NCBI GenBank assembly: GCA_018678395.1
Contig: JAHHMJ010000606.1
Coordinates: forward strand, 1-12,426
Source of the DNA: Gemmatimonadota bacterium
Lineage (GTDB): Bacteria > Gemmatimonadota > Gemmatimonadetes > Longimicrobiales > Gaopeijiaceae
Direction: 5' to 3'
DNA: 12,426 nt
Shown: positions 5,593 through 12,426 of the stretch, in pieces
Numbering within the stretch: position 1 is the stretch's first letter
How the letters are laid out: each line of letters starts with the position of its first letter
Translations under genes and position numbers: made by a program
The notes under the pieces: model-generated
What the model was told of the DNA's origin: nothing
What the model saw: the letters and a program-made list of their open reading frames with translations, nothing else
Database searches by the model: none

Positions 5593-7095
5593 TCAGCCGA
5601 CCATGGCGGCGGCCCTGAGCAGCGCGCGTGCCTTGTTGAGCGTCTCGTCGTACTCGAGTGCGGGCACGGAGTCGGCGACCACACCGGCCCCCGCCTGGAC
5701 GTAGGCCCGACCTCCGGTGACGAGCACGGTCCGGATCGTGATGGCCGTGTCCATGCGCTCACCCCCCCAGGAGAAGTGTCCGACCGAGCCGGCGTACGCG
5801 CCCCGGCGCACCGGCTCCAGTTCGTCGATGATCTCCATGGCCCGGATCTTCGGTGCGCCGGAGACGGTCCCGGCCGGGAAGCAGGCGCGGAAGACGTCGA
5901 CCGCCGATCGCTCGTCGGCGAGCTGCCCCTCGACCTGGCTGACCAGATGCATCACGTGGGAGTATCGCTCGACGACCATCAGATCCGGCACCGTGACCGA
6001 GCCGAACCGGGCGACGCGCCCGACGTCGTTCCGACCCAGATCGACCAGCATGCGGTGCTCGGCCAGCTCCTTCTCGTCCGCGGCGAGCTCGGCGGCGAGC
6101 GCCCGGTCCTCTTCGGGTGTCGAACCACGCGGCCGCGTGCCCGCGATCGGTCGCACCGTGACCGTCCCATCCTCAAGTCGGACCAGGACTTCCGGTGAAC
6201 TGCCGACCAGCGTGACCCCATCCAGCTCGAGGAAGTACAGGTACGGCGACGGGTTCAGCGTACGGACGGCGCGGTAGAGGTCGAAGGGCGACGCGGTGAG
6301 ATCCATTCCGAGACGCTGACTCAGGACGACCTGGAATGCGTCGCCGGCCCGAACGTAGTCGCGAATCCGCTCGACCCCCGCCTCGTAGTCCTCCCGCGTC
6401 GTCGCGCTGGTGAAGGGCGGGTCGCCCTCCGGCTCCTCTCGCAACTCCAGCGGCCCGGGACCGGGCTCCTCGGCGAGCGCGCCGACGAGTTCCTCGATGC
6501 GCGCCTCCGCATCGGCGTAGCGCTCCCGCAGCGCGGCCTCGTCGTCGCCGGGATCCACCGGCACCGACGCGATGGCCATGGCCCGACCCCGCAGGTTGTC
6601 GATCGCCAGAACGATATCGGTGAAGAGGAAGATCCCGTCGGCCACCTCGAGGTCGTCCGGAGGCGAGTCCGGGAGGCGCTCGATCTGGCGGACCACGTCG
6701 TAGGCGAAGTACCCTACCGCCCCGCCCCAGAAACGCGGGAGGCCCGGAACCTCGGCCGGCCGCCGGGCCTGGAGGCGCGCGTCGAGATCGGCCAGCGGAT
6801 CGTCGCACTCCACATCCGCCCAGCCCTCGTCGGGGCTCCACCACGACACGCGCCCCCGGGACAGCCGCCACGCGCCGGCGGGACGGGTACCCACGAAGGA
6901 GTAGCGAGCCCATTGTTCACCGCCCACGACCGACTCGAGCAGGAAGCCGAACGGAGGACGGGCCCACTTGTGGTAGGCGGTCACCGCCGTATCGACGTCG
7001 AACAGGAACTCCCGCCACACGGGTACGAGACCGGGAGCGCCGTCGAATGACGCCGCCAGACGAAGGAACTCGTCGAAGGAAGGACGGAAGCGCAT
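5593..7095 (-). CDS. trpE: Anthranilate synthase component I
   Basis: This 500-aa enzyme converts chorismate with ammonia (from the glutaminase TrpG) to anthranilate, the first step of tryptophan synthesis, in the cytosol. The N-terminal domain has DVDTAVTAYHKW (33-44) and LLESVVGG..WARYSFVG (52-69); the LLES segment is where tryptophan binds for feedback inhibition in TrpE. The chorismate-binding domain has GDAFQVVLSQR (251-261), RPIAGTRPRG (315-324), DLGRNDVGRV (352-361), YSHVMHLVS (378-386), FPAGTVSGAPKIRAMEIIDELE (406-427) and GERMDTAITIRT (445-456). The PIAGTRPRG form and the LLES motif favour TrpE over PabB. The ATG at 7095 has GGGGAG 4 nt upstream. No trpG or other trp gene lies nearby; downstream at 8 bp is a small membrane protein and then a symporter. 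A leader-peptide attenuator cannot fit in the 27 bp to the divergent hyuA. Confidence 0.94.
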   Translation of the reverse strand: MRFRPSFDEFLRLAASFDGAPGLVPVWREFLFDVDTAVTAYHKWARPPFGFLLESVVGGEQWARYSFVGTRPAGAWRLSRGRVSWWSPDEGWADVECDDPLADLDARLQARRPAEVPGLPRFWGGAVGYFAYDVVRQIERLPDSPPDDLEVADGIFLFTDIVLAIDNLRGRAMAIASVPVDPGDDEAALRERYADAEARIEELVGALAEEPGPGPLELREEPEGDPPFTSATTREDYEAGVERIRDYVRAGDAFQVVLSQRLGMDLTASPFDLYRAVRTLNPSPYLYFLELDGVTLVGSSPEVLVRLEDGTVTVRPIAGTRPRGSTPEEDRALAAELAADEKELAEHRMLVDLGRNDVGRVARFGSVTVPDLMVVERYSHVMHLVSQVEGQLADERSAVDVFRACFPAGTVSGAPKIRAMEIIDELEPVRRGAYAGSVGHFSWGGERMDTAITIRTVLVTGGRAYVQAGAGVVADSVPALEYDETLNKARALLRAAAMVG

Positions 7096-7103
7096 GACTC
7101 CCC

Positions 7104-7113
7104 GAGGAGAGGG
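7104..7113 (+). promoter_or_regulatory. Ribosome binding site deciding the hyuA start
   Basis: GAGGAGAGGG ends 9 nt before the GTG at 7123. It fits that start better than the in-frame ATG at 7135, which has only ACGGA in front of it. The same bases lie just upstream of the trpE ATG on the other strand. Confidence 0.5.
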
Positions 7114-7122
7114 CGGCGGGCC

Positions 7123-9171
7123 GTGAACGACGGAATGTCCCGAGGGCCGGGATCGAGGTCAACCGACGCACCGCGCTACGTCGCGGTCGACACCGGCGGC
7201 ACCTTCACCGACCTGCTCTACGCGGTGGACGGGCGTCTGGAGACCCTGAAGGTACCCTCGACCCCCGACGACCCCTCCCGCGCCATCCTCGAGGGTCTCC
7301 GCACGCTCTGCGGAGCGGAGACCGACGTCGTGCTCCTGCATGGCTCGACCGTGGCGACCAACGCGATCCTCGAGGGGAAGGGGGCGAGCGTGGTACTCGT
7401 CACGAATCGCGGCTTCGAGGACGTGCTCGAGATCGGGCGTCAGGATCGCCCGCAGCTCTACGCCCTGGTGGGCCATCGCCCGCCTCCACTCGTCCCCCGT
7501 GAGTCCCGGCTCGGGATCTCGGGCCGACTCGGACCGCAGGGTGAGGAGCTGGAGGCGCTCGACGCTCACGAACTCGGTGCGCTCGCAGACCGGCTCGCCC
7601 GGACCGGCGCGGCGTCGATCGCCGTCTGCCTGCTGCACGCCTATGCGAACGGAGCGCACGAGGAACGGGTCGCGGACGCCCTGCGGACGCTCGAGCGACC
7701 GATCTCGGTGTCGTCGCGACTGCTGCCCGAGTACCGCGAGTTCGAACGGACCTCGACCACCGTGGTCAACGCCTACGTGGCGCCGCTGATGAGCCGCTAT
7801 CTCGAGCGTCTCGAGGCGGAGTCCGGCGCCGCCGCCATCGCGGTCATGGGATCGAACGGCGGCACGGTCGCCGTCGAGCGCGCGGTCCGCGAACCGGCCC
7901 AGACCGTGCTCTCGGGCCCGGCGGGCGGGGTCGTCGGCGCACTCGCCTGGGCACGGCGCTCCGGGTACGAGAACATCCTCACCTTCGACATGGGCGGCAC
8001 CTCGACGGACGTGTCCCTCTGCCCCGGTCACCCGCTGCGCACGCGCGAGTTCGCGATCGCCGGTCGGCCGGTCGCGCTGCCCGTTCTCGACATCCACACC
8101 GTGGGCGCGGGGGGCGGCTCGATCGCCCGAGTCGATCCCGGCGGCGCGCTCCGGGTCGGTCCGGAGAGCGCCGGTGCGTCCCCAGGCCCGATCTGCTATG
8201 GACGGGGGGGCAGTGAGGTCACGGTCACCGACGCCCACGTCTGGCTCGGTCGAATCCCCACCGACGCATTTCTGGGCGGAGAGGGCGGACTGGATCGCGC
8301 CGCGGTCGCGGGGCCCATGAACGCGCTGGCGGAGGCCCTGGCGTGTACTCCCGAGCAGGCGGCCGAGGGCGTCCTGGCCGTCGCCGACGCAGCCATGGAG
8401 CGCGCCCTGCGCGTCATTTCGGTGGAACGGGGCTACGATCCGGCCGGCTTCGCCCTCGTCGCCTTCGGGGGCGCCGGGGCCCTGCACGCCGCCGAGCTCT
8501 CCGAGCGCCTGGGCTGTGAACGGGCGCTCATCCCCCCGGATCCCGGGCTTCTCTCGGCTTACGGTATCCTGACCGCACCGGTCACCCGTGAAGTCTCGCG
8601 CTCCATCCTGCGGTCACACCACGAGCCCGACACGAAGGCGGTGCTGGACGAGAGCCTGCGGTCCATGTCGGACCAGGCGCGGAACGCGCTGCTCGGCGAG
8701 GGCGCGGACCCCGGTGCGATCGCCGTGGAGCTGCAGATCGACGCGCGCTACCGGGGCCAGAGCTTCGAGCTGCGGGTACCCGCCGCGCCCGACCGAGAGG
8801 ATTGGGTCGAGGCCTTTCATCGCGCCCACGCCGCACGATACGGCTACCGCCGCGACGACGCCCCCGTCGAGGCCGTGACCGCGCGCGCGAACGCGTCGGC
8901 CCCGGGACCGGAGGTCGAGCCGCCGCACATCCCGGCGTCGCAGGGCCCACCCCCGTCCACTCCGTGCAGCGTGGTGCACCGCGGAGAGACGCTGCCGAGC
9001 CGCGCGGTCTGGAGGAGGGACCTGCGAACCGGTGATCGGTTGGTCGGTCCGGCCCTCGTCCTGGACTACTCGGCCACGACCTGGGTCCCACCCCGCTGGT
9101 CGATGACGGTCGACGCACAGGGTGTCCTGCATCTCGCCGCCGAGTCGGCCGAGTCGGAGGCAAACTCCTAG
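7123..9171 (+). CDS. hyuA: Hydantoinase/oxoprolinase subunit A (N-methylhydantoinase A type)
   Basis: This 682-aa protein is the ATP-binding subunit of the HyuA/HyuB family, which opens cyclic amides (hydantoins, 5-oxoproline) or carboxylates ketones (acetone carboxylase relatives) at the cost of ATP. It carries the actin/hexokinase-like fold motifs: DTGGTFTD (23-30), LLHGSTVATNAILEGKG (71-87), FDMGGTSTDVSL (288-299), the glycine loop VGAGGGS (327-333) with PGPICYGRGG shortly after it, and FGGAGALHAAEL (448-459). The domains run in the normal order and the length is that of a full A subunit (about 680-700 aa). I chose GTG 7123 for its ribosome site; ATG 7135 is the alternative and would remove four residues from a non-conserved leader. 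HyuB, normally the next gene, is absent; the downstream gene is a DUF2723 membrane protein. The true substrate is not decidable from sequence, and the missing partner must be encoded elsewhere. Confidence 0.92.
   Translation: MNDGMSRGPGSRSTDAPRYVAVDTGGTFTDLLYAVDGRLETLKVPSTPDDPSRAILEGLRTLCGAETDVVLLHGSTVATNAILEGKGASVVLVTNRGFEDVLEIGRQDRPQLYALVGHRPPPLVPRESRLGISGRLGPQGEELEALDAHELGALADRLARTGAASIAVCLLHAYANGAHEERVADALRTLERPISVSSRLLPEYREFERTSTTVVNAYVAPLMSRYLERLEAESGAAAIAVMGSNGGTVAVERAVREPAQTVLSGPAGGVVGALAWARRSGYENILTFDMGGTSTDVSLCPGHPLRTREFAIAGRPVALPVLDIHTVGAGGGSIARVDPGGALRVGPESAGASPGPICYGRGGSEVTVTDAHVWLGRIPTDAFLGGEGGLDRAAVAGPMNALAEALACTPEQAAEGVLAVADAAMERALRVISVERGYDPAGFALVAFGGAGALHAAELSERLGCERALIPPDPGLLSAYGILTAPVTREVSRSILRSHHEPDTKAVLDESLRSMSDQARNALLGEGADPGAIAVELQIDARYRGQSFELRVPAAPDREDWVEAFHRAHAARYGYRRDDAPVEAVTARANASAPGPEVEPPHIPASQGPPPSTPCSVVHRGETLPSRAVWRRDLRTGDRLVGPALVLDYSATTWVPPRWSMTVDAQGVLHLAAESAESEANS
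7134..7162 (-). promoter_or_regulatory. Candidate promoter of the trpE operon, inside hyuA
   Basis: On the minus strand TTGACC (7162-7157, five of six bases of TTGACA) is followed after 17 nt by GACATT (7139-7134, a weak -10 with three of six). Transcription would begin near 7127, giving a leader of about 30 nt before the trpE ATG. The element lies within codons 4-14 of the divergent hyuA gene, so the two genes would share and compete for this stretch. Confidence 0.45.
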
Positions 9172-9192
9172 GAGGGTGTCCGCATCCCTCCT
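9170..9192 (+). terminator. Hairpin over the hyuA stop codon
   Basis: AGGAGGG (9170-9176) pairs with CCCTCCT (9186-9192). Inside it TG and CA can also pair, leaving a TCCG tip that fits the stable UNCG tetraloop class, with one bulged T. The left arm includes the last two bases of the TAG stop. There is no T-run after it, so termination is likely but not certain. Confidence 0.48.
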
Positions 9193-9220
9193 TCAACACC
9201 CCTTGGGCGGGGACTATCTT
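9192..9220 (+). promoter_or_regulatory. Candidate promoter for the DUF2723 gene
   Basis: TTCAAC (9192-9197) and TATCTT (9215-9220) are separated by exactly 17 nt, and the ATG at 9229 follows the -10 after only 8 nt. No Shine-Dalgarno site precedes the ATG. The layout matches the element before the 166-aa gene and implies a leaderless or nearly leaderless message. The -35 is weak (three of six bases); the -10 is fair (four of six). Confidence 0.42.
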
Positions 9221-9228
9221 CCGAGTCT

Positions 9229-11571
9229 ATGACCGAGCCGAACGCACCTACCGAGGCCCGCCAGGACGCCGAGGGCCCGCTGCCTTTCGACGCCGAGGCC
9301 GGCGCCAGCCCCCGCCCGCCGTATCTCTGGGCGCTGGTCGCAGGGTGCGCCGTGTTCCTGCTCTACGCGATCACGCTGGCGCGGACCACGGCCTTCTGGG
9401 ACACCAGCGAGTACATCGCGACCGGCCACATCCTCGGAATCCCCCATCCTCCGGGGAACCCGCTCTTCGTGGTCCTCGCCCGGGCCTGGTCGATCCTGCT
9501 CGAGCCGACCGGGCTGTCCGTGGCGGTGCGGATCAACCTCTTCAGCGCCTTCATGAGCGCCTCGGCCCACGCGCTCTGGTTCCTCGTCCTGCACCACGTG
9601 TTGCGGACGTTCTCGAAGGATCGCGTCTTCCGGCTGGTCGGCGCCGGAGCGGCCACGCTCGTCAGCGCCACGGCGTTCACCGTGTGGAACCAGTCCAACG
9701 TCAACGAAAAGGTCTACACGGTCTCACTCCTGACCATCGCGCTGCTCAGCTGGCTGATCGTGCGCTGGCAGGAGAAGCTCGGAGACGGGAAGGACGACAA
9801 CCTGCTGGTGCTGATGGCGTTCATACTCGCGCTCAGCGTCGGCAACCACCTGATGGCGTTCCTCGCCGCCCCCGCCATCGGTGTCTTCATCCTGCGTGTG
9901 CACCCGCGGGTGCTGCTCAACTGGAAGCTCTATCCGCCGGTGGTGATCGCGGTCCTGCTGGGGCTGTCGATCCACCTCTTCCTGCCGCTGCGCGCGAATC
10001 TGGCCCCGGTCATCAACGAGGCCGCTCCGGAGTGCGAGACGCTCCCGAGCTCACTGGTGTCGATCGCGACCTACGGCAACGCCGGCTGCGAGCCGCTCAA
10101 CGCGGCGCTGAAGCGAGAGCAGTACGACAAGCCGGCGCTCAACCCTCGCCAGGCGCCGCTCCACTCGCAGTTCCTGAACTACCTGCAGTACTTCGACTGG
10201 CAGTGGGCCCGCTCGGTCGACGGCCGCGAGTCGGTGCTGCCGCCGTTGCGTGTGCTGTTCACCATGCTCTTCACCGGGCTGGGCGTCTGGGGAGCCATGG
10301 AGCACCACAAACGCGACCGCACCAGCTTCTGGTACGTCGCCGTGCTCCTCGGGACGCTGTCCGTCGGGCTGGTCTACTACCTGAACTTCAAGTACGGCTA
10401 CTCGATTCCGGACCCGCAGAACGACTACACGCTGCACGAGGTCCGAGAACGGGACTACTTCTTCATCGTCTCGTTCTCGGTCTGGGGACTGTGGGCCGGC
10501 CTGGGGATCGCCGCGATCTGGCAGACCGTCTCGGAGAGGATGAAGGGCTGGTCCCGGGGGGCGCCGGTGCTGGGTCTCGCCCTCATCCCGCTGGTCCTGA
10601 ACTGGCCGTGGGCCACCCGGCACTACGACTACGCCGCCCGCGACTGGGCGTACAATCTGCTGATGTCCGTCGAGCCGTACGGCGTGCTGTTCACGAACGG
10701 GGACAACGACACCTTCCCGCTCTGGTACCTGCAGGAAGTCGAGAGCATCCGGCGGGACGTGACGGTCATCGTGACGTCCTACCTCAACACGGCCTGGTAC
10801 GCCAAGCAGCTGCGTCAGTTGACCACGCCCTGCGGCCCCGACGAAGACTGGACCGACGACCCGACCCGGATCATCTGCCAGCGGGAGTACCTGCCGAACA
10901 CGCCGGCCGTGTACACCGACGATCCTGCGGCGGCTGAAGCCGAGGGCAAGACCGCCATCCCGCTCGACGAGGTCCGGGCCCCCACGCGCGGCATCTTCCC
11001 GGCCGATTTCGACGACGCGACGGTCGAGCAGATCGGGCAGAGCTACTTCCAGTTGGATCGGGCGCGGCAGTTCGCCTTCGGAGAGGTTCGCACCGTTCTG
11101 CCTGAAGGGACGGTCCTGTTCCCCTGGCACCAGTACACGCTGGGCATCCTGAGCAACGCCCTGGGCGACCGACCGATCTACTTCGCGAGCAGCGGCAACG
11201 CGGCTGAATCACTGGGTCTCGAGACCTACCTGGTACGTCACGGCCTCGCCTTCAAGCTTTACGAAGGCCAGCTTCTCGAGGAACGGCCCATCGGAGTGAT
11301 CCCCATGCCGCCGGACTCTCCGCTCACCCCGGTGACCGGGTCGTGGGTCGATCTGCCCCGCACCGAGCAGCTCGCCGACGAGGTGTTCGTGCATCGTGGC
11401 GATCTGCCGAACTGGAGCCACTGGCCCGACATCGCGACGCTCGGCATCCCGAACTACTACGCCTGGGTCTACTACTCCCTGGCGCAGGCCGTGCTCTCGG
11501 ATACCGGGGACGAGGCGCTCATGGAACAGTGGCGAGACCGCGGCGAGGCCTGGTCGGCGCTCGGATCCTGA
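9229..11571 (+). CDS. DUF2723 membrane protein, probable GT-C glycosyltransferase
   Basis: This 780-aa protein combines a many-helix membrane domain with a soluble C-terminal part. After a hydrophilic N-terminus, TM1 (about 33-51) leads into the loop ARTTAFWDTSEYIATGHILGIPHPPGNPLF; Asp58 and Glu61 here resemble the acidic first-loop motif of GT-C glycosyltransferases (PMT/ArnT-like), which transfer sugar from a lipid-linked donor. Other DUF2723 features are WNQSNVNEKVYT (153-164), ALSVGNHLMAF (201-211), HEVRERDYFF (403-412) and GVLFTNGDNDTFPLWYLQEVE (485-505). About 9-11 membrane segments lie between 33 and 460; the remainder (480-780) is probably periplasmic. The protein O-mannosyltransferase relation is from family knowledge; the acceptor and sugar are unknown. 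The gene is monocistronic in appearance: its own promoter-like site lies upstream and a convergent gene begins 9 bp after the stop. Confidence 0.88.
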   Translation: MTEPNAPTEARQDAEGPLPFDAEAGASPRPPYLWALVAGCAVFLLYAITLARTTAFWDTSEYIATGHILGIPHPPGNPLFVVLARAWSILLEPTGLSVAVRINLFSAFMSASAHALWFLVLHHVLRTFSKDRVFRLVGAGAATLVSATAFTVWNQSNVNEKVYTVSLLTIALLSWLIVRWQEKLGDGKDDNLLVLMAFILALSVGNHLMAFLAAPAIGVFILRVHPRVLLNWKLYPPVVIAVLLGLSIHLFLPLRANLAPVINEAAPECETLPSSLVSIATYGNAGCEPLNAALKREQYDKPALNPRQAPLHSQFLNYLQYFDWQWARSVDGRESVLPPLRVLFTMLFTGLGVWGAMEHHKRDRTSFWYVAVLLGTLSVGLVYYLNFKYGYSIPDPQNDYTLHEVRERDYFFIVSFSVWGLWAGLGIAAIWQTVSERMKGWSRGAPVLGLALIPLVLNWPWATRHYDYAARDWAYNLLMSVEPYGVLFTNGDNDTFPLWYLQEVESIRRDVTVIVTSYLNTAWYAKQLRQLTTPCGPDEDWTDDPTRIICQREYLPNTPAVYTDDPAAAEAEGKTAIPLDEVRAPTRGIFPADFDDATVEQIGQSYFQLDRARQFAFGEVRTVLPEGTVLFPWHQYTLGILSNALGDRPIYFASSGNAAESLGLETYLVRHGLAFKLYEGQLLEERPIGVIPMPPDSPLTPVTGSWVDLPRTEQLADEVFVHRGDLPNWSHWPDIATLGIPNYYAWVYYSLAQAVLSDTGDEALMEQWRDRGEAWSALGS

Positions 11572-11578
11572 TCCGGGC
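11559..11578. terminator. Shared hairpin between convergent genes
   Basis: GCTCGGATC (11559-11567) pairs with GATCCGGGC (11570-11578) around a 2-nt CT tip. The core CGGATC/GATCCG is perfect and the outer pairs include one G-T. It contains the TGA stop of the DUF2723 gene and lies 2 bp from the stop of the convergent gene, so it can form in both transcripts and may serve both. In reality the innermost pair would open to relax the tight loop. No T-run follows on either side. Confidence 0.42.
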
Positions 11579-11580
11579 TC

Positions 11581-12426
11581 TCAGTCGGCGCGGCCCCGGT
11601 CCCCACGGTCGAGCGCGAGTCTCGCCACCGCCAGGTCCTGGACGATGTTGCCCACGGACTTGAAGACGGTCACCTGGTCGGGCGACTGCCGACCCGGCCG
11701 ATCTCCGGCCACGACCGCACCGAGCTCGACCAGCGCGTCGACCGTCAGCACACCGGCCTCGATCGGCGTGACGATATCCCCCGCCTCGTCGAGCACGGCG
11801 GCGCGCTCGTCGACGAAGACCCGAGAGCGGGCGACGAGCGTCGTGGGGAGTTCCTGCATGGCGAGCGTGTAGCCCCCCACGGCGTTGACGTGCGTGCCCG
11901 GTTCGACGTCGGTGTCGTTCAATACCGGAGTCGGACTGTCCGTCACGGTCACGACGATGTCGGCCCCCCGGAGCGCCGTTCCGCCGTCGCTCCCGCCCAC
12001 GGCCCGCGGCACCGCGCCCCGCTCGACCAGCCGGTCGGCGAGACGGCGCGCCGAAGTCCCGCTCGACGAGACGATGCGCACCTCGGTCAGGTCACGAACC
12101 GCCGCGACCGCTTCCACCTGCGCCTCGGCCTGGGCTCCGGCCCCGAATACGGCCAGCGTCGCAGCGTCGGGTCGTGCCAGGCGCTCGGTGGCGACGCCGG
12201 TTGCGGCTCCGGTACGCAGGGCGGTGAGCCATCGGGCGTCCAGGACCGCCTCGGGGATCCCCGTTACGGGATCCACCGTCAGCACGACCGCGTGGATCGC
12301 GGGCAGGCCCCGCGCGTGGTTTCCGGGGCGGACCGAAACCACCTTGAGCCCCGTCGTCCGCGCTCCCAGCCGCCCGGGCATGAAGAGGGTCGCTCCGTGG
12401 CCGTCGACCAGGGGCGTGCGCACCGG
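11581..12426 (-). CDS. Ornithine cyclodeaminase/mu-crystallin family enzyme, 5' end cut off
   Basis: The frame is open to the right edge of the window, so the N-terminus is missing. The GTG at 12423 is probably internal, because family members (310-340 aa) have about 40 more residues before the visible VRTPLVDGHGATLFMPG. Numbered from that Val, the NAD(P)-dependent enzyme shows Lys27 in LKVVSV, PAIHAVVLTVDPVTGIPEAVLDA, LRTGAATGVATERLARPD (69-86), the Rossmann loop VFGAGAQAEAQ (92-102) and the C-terminal FKSVGNIVQDLAVA. Reactions in the family are ornithine to proline cyclodeamination, alanine dehydrogenase, and reduction of cyclic imines such as delta-1-pyrroline-2-carboxylate. The loop after the second half of the Rossmann fold reads AVGGYTLAMQEL, without the Asp that true ornithine cyclodeaminases use, which favours an imine/ketimine reductase. 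It converges with the DUF2723 gene, 9 bp away. Confidence 0.88.
   Translation of the reverse strand, partial: PVRTPLVDGHGATLFMPGRLGARTTGLKVVSVRPGNHARGLPAIHAVVLTVDPVTGIPEAVLDARWLTALRTGAATGVATERLARPDAATLAVFGAGAQAEAQVEAVAAVRDLTEVRIVSSSGTSARRLADRLVERGAVPRAVGGSDGGTALRGADIVVTVTDSPTPVLNDTDVEPGTHVNAVGGYTLAMQELPTTLVARSRVFVDERAAVLDEAGDIVTPIEAGVLTVDALVELGAVVAGDRPGRQSPDQVTVFKSVGNIVQDLAVARLALDRGDRGRAD

Noticed and set aside
3978..5618. 546-codon plus-strand open frame opposite the symporter and the 66-aa gene
   Set aside because: Its product is low-complexity, full of His, Arg, Asp and Gln. It is a shadow of the high-GC third positions of the real minus-strand genes.
7159..8487. 442-codon minus-strand frame opposite hyuA
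   Set aside because: No recognisable motif and an Arg/Gly/Asp-rich composition, while the plus strand encodes all HyuA motifs in order.
9337..10937. Overlapping plus-strand frame of about 530 codons inside the DUF2723 gene
   Set aside because: Arg/Ala/Pro-rich shifted-frame product. The DUF2723 frame has clear membrane helices and family motifs.

Overview
The window is about 12.4 kb of GC-rich, gene-dense bacterial DNA. The coding frames use G or C at most third positions. A large DUF2723 membrane protein together with a PspA-type protein, an orphan HyuA and a secreted P1 peptidase suggests a Gram-negative, probably a member of the Gemmatimonadota or a neighbouring lineage. This is inference from gene content; no rRNA or other marker gene is present. 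I see no tRNA, rRNA, insertion sequence, CRISPR array, prophage gene or plasmid function, so this looks like ordinary chromosome.

Layout, left to right. (1) Bases 1-1062 are an envelope-stress corner: the C-terminal tail of a PspA/IM30-like protein (+), a 166-aa protein of unknown function (-) whose end overlaps that tail, and a three-helix GlsB/YeaQ-type membrane protein (+). (2) Bases 1063-1401 carry no convincing gene but several inverted repeats, including an 11-bp stem whose loop is GG-rich on the minus strand. (3) Bases 1402-2778 encode a cytosolic M20 dipeptidase (+). (4) Bases 7095-2800 (-) look like one operon: trpE, a 66-aa single-helix protein, a sodium:solute symporter whose GTG start overlaps the stop of the small gene, and an exported P1-family (DmpA-like) peptidase. 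(5) Bases 7123-9171 (+) encode an N-methylhydantoinase A-type ATPase subunit without its B partner, starting only 27 bp from the divergent trpE. (6) Bases 9229-11571 (+) encode a 780-aa DUF2723 membrane protein, a probable GT-C glycosyltransferase. (7) Bases 12426-11581 (-) hold most of an ornithine cyclodeaminase/mu-crystallin family enzyme, cut by the window edge.

Functionally, much of the window fits peptide and amino-acid handling: an exported aminopeptidase-type enzyme beside a Na+ symporter, a cytosolic dipeptidase, a cyclic-amide hydrolase subunit, an imine reductase-type enzyme and tryptophan synthesis. That these act together is a hypothesis; only the trpE-to-peptidase run is tightly packed enough to call an operon. 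No clearly new multi-gene system is evident. The points most worth a second look are the symporter-coupled 66-aa protein, the hairpin with a possible quadruplex loop, the trpE promoter inside the start of hyuA, and two promoters placed so close to ATG codons that leaderless mRNAs are likely.
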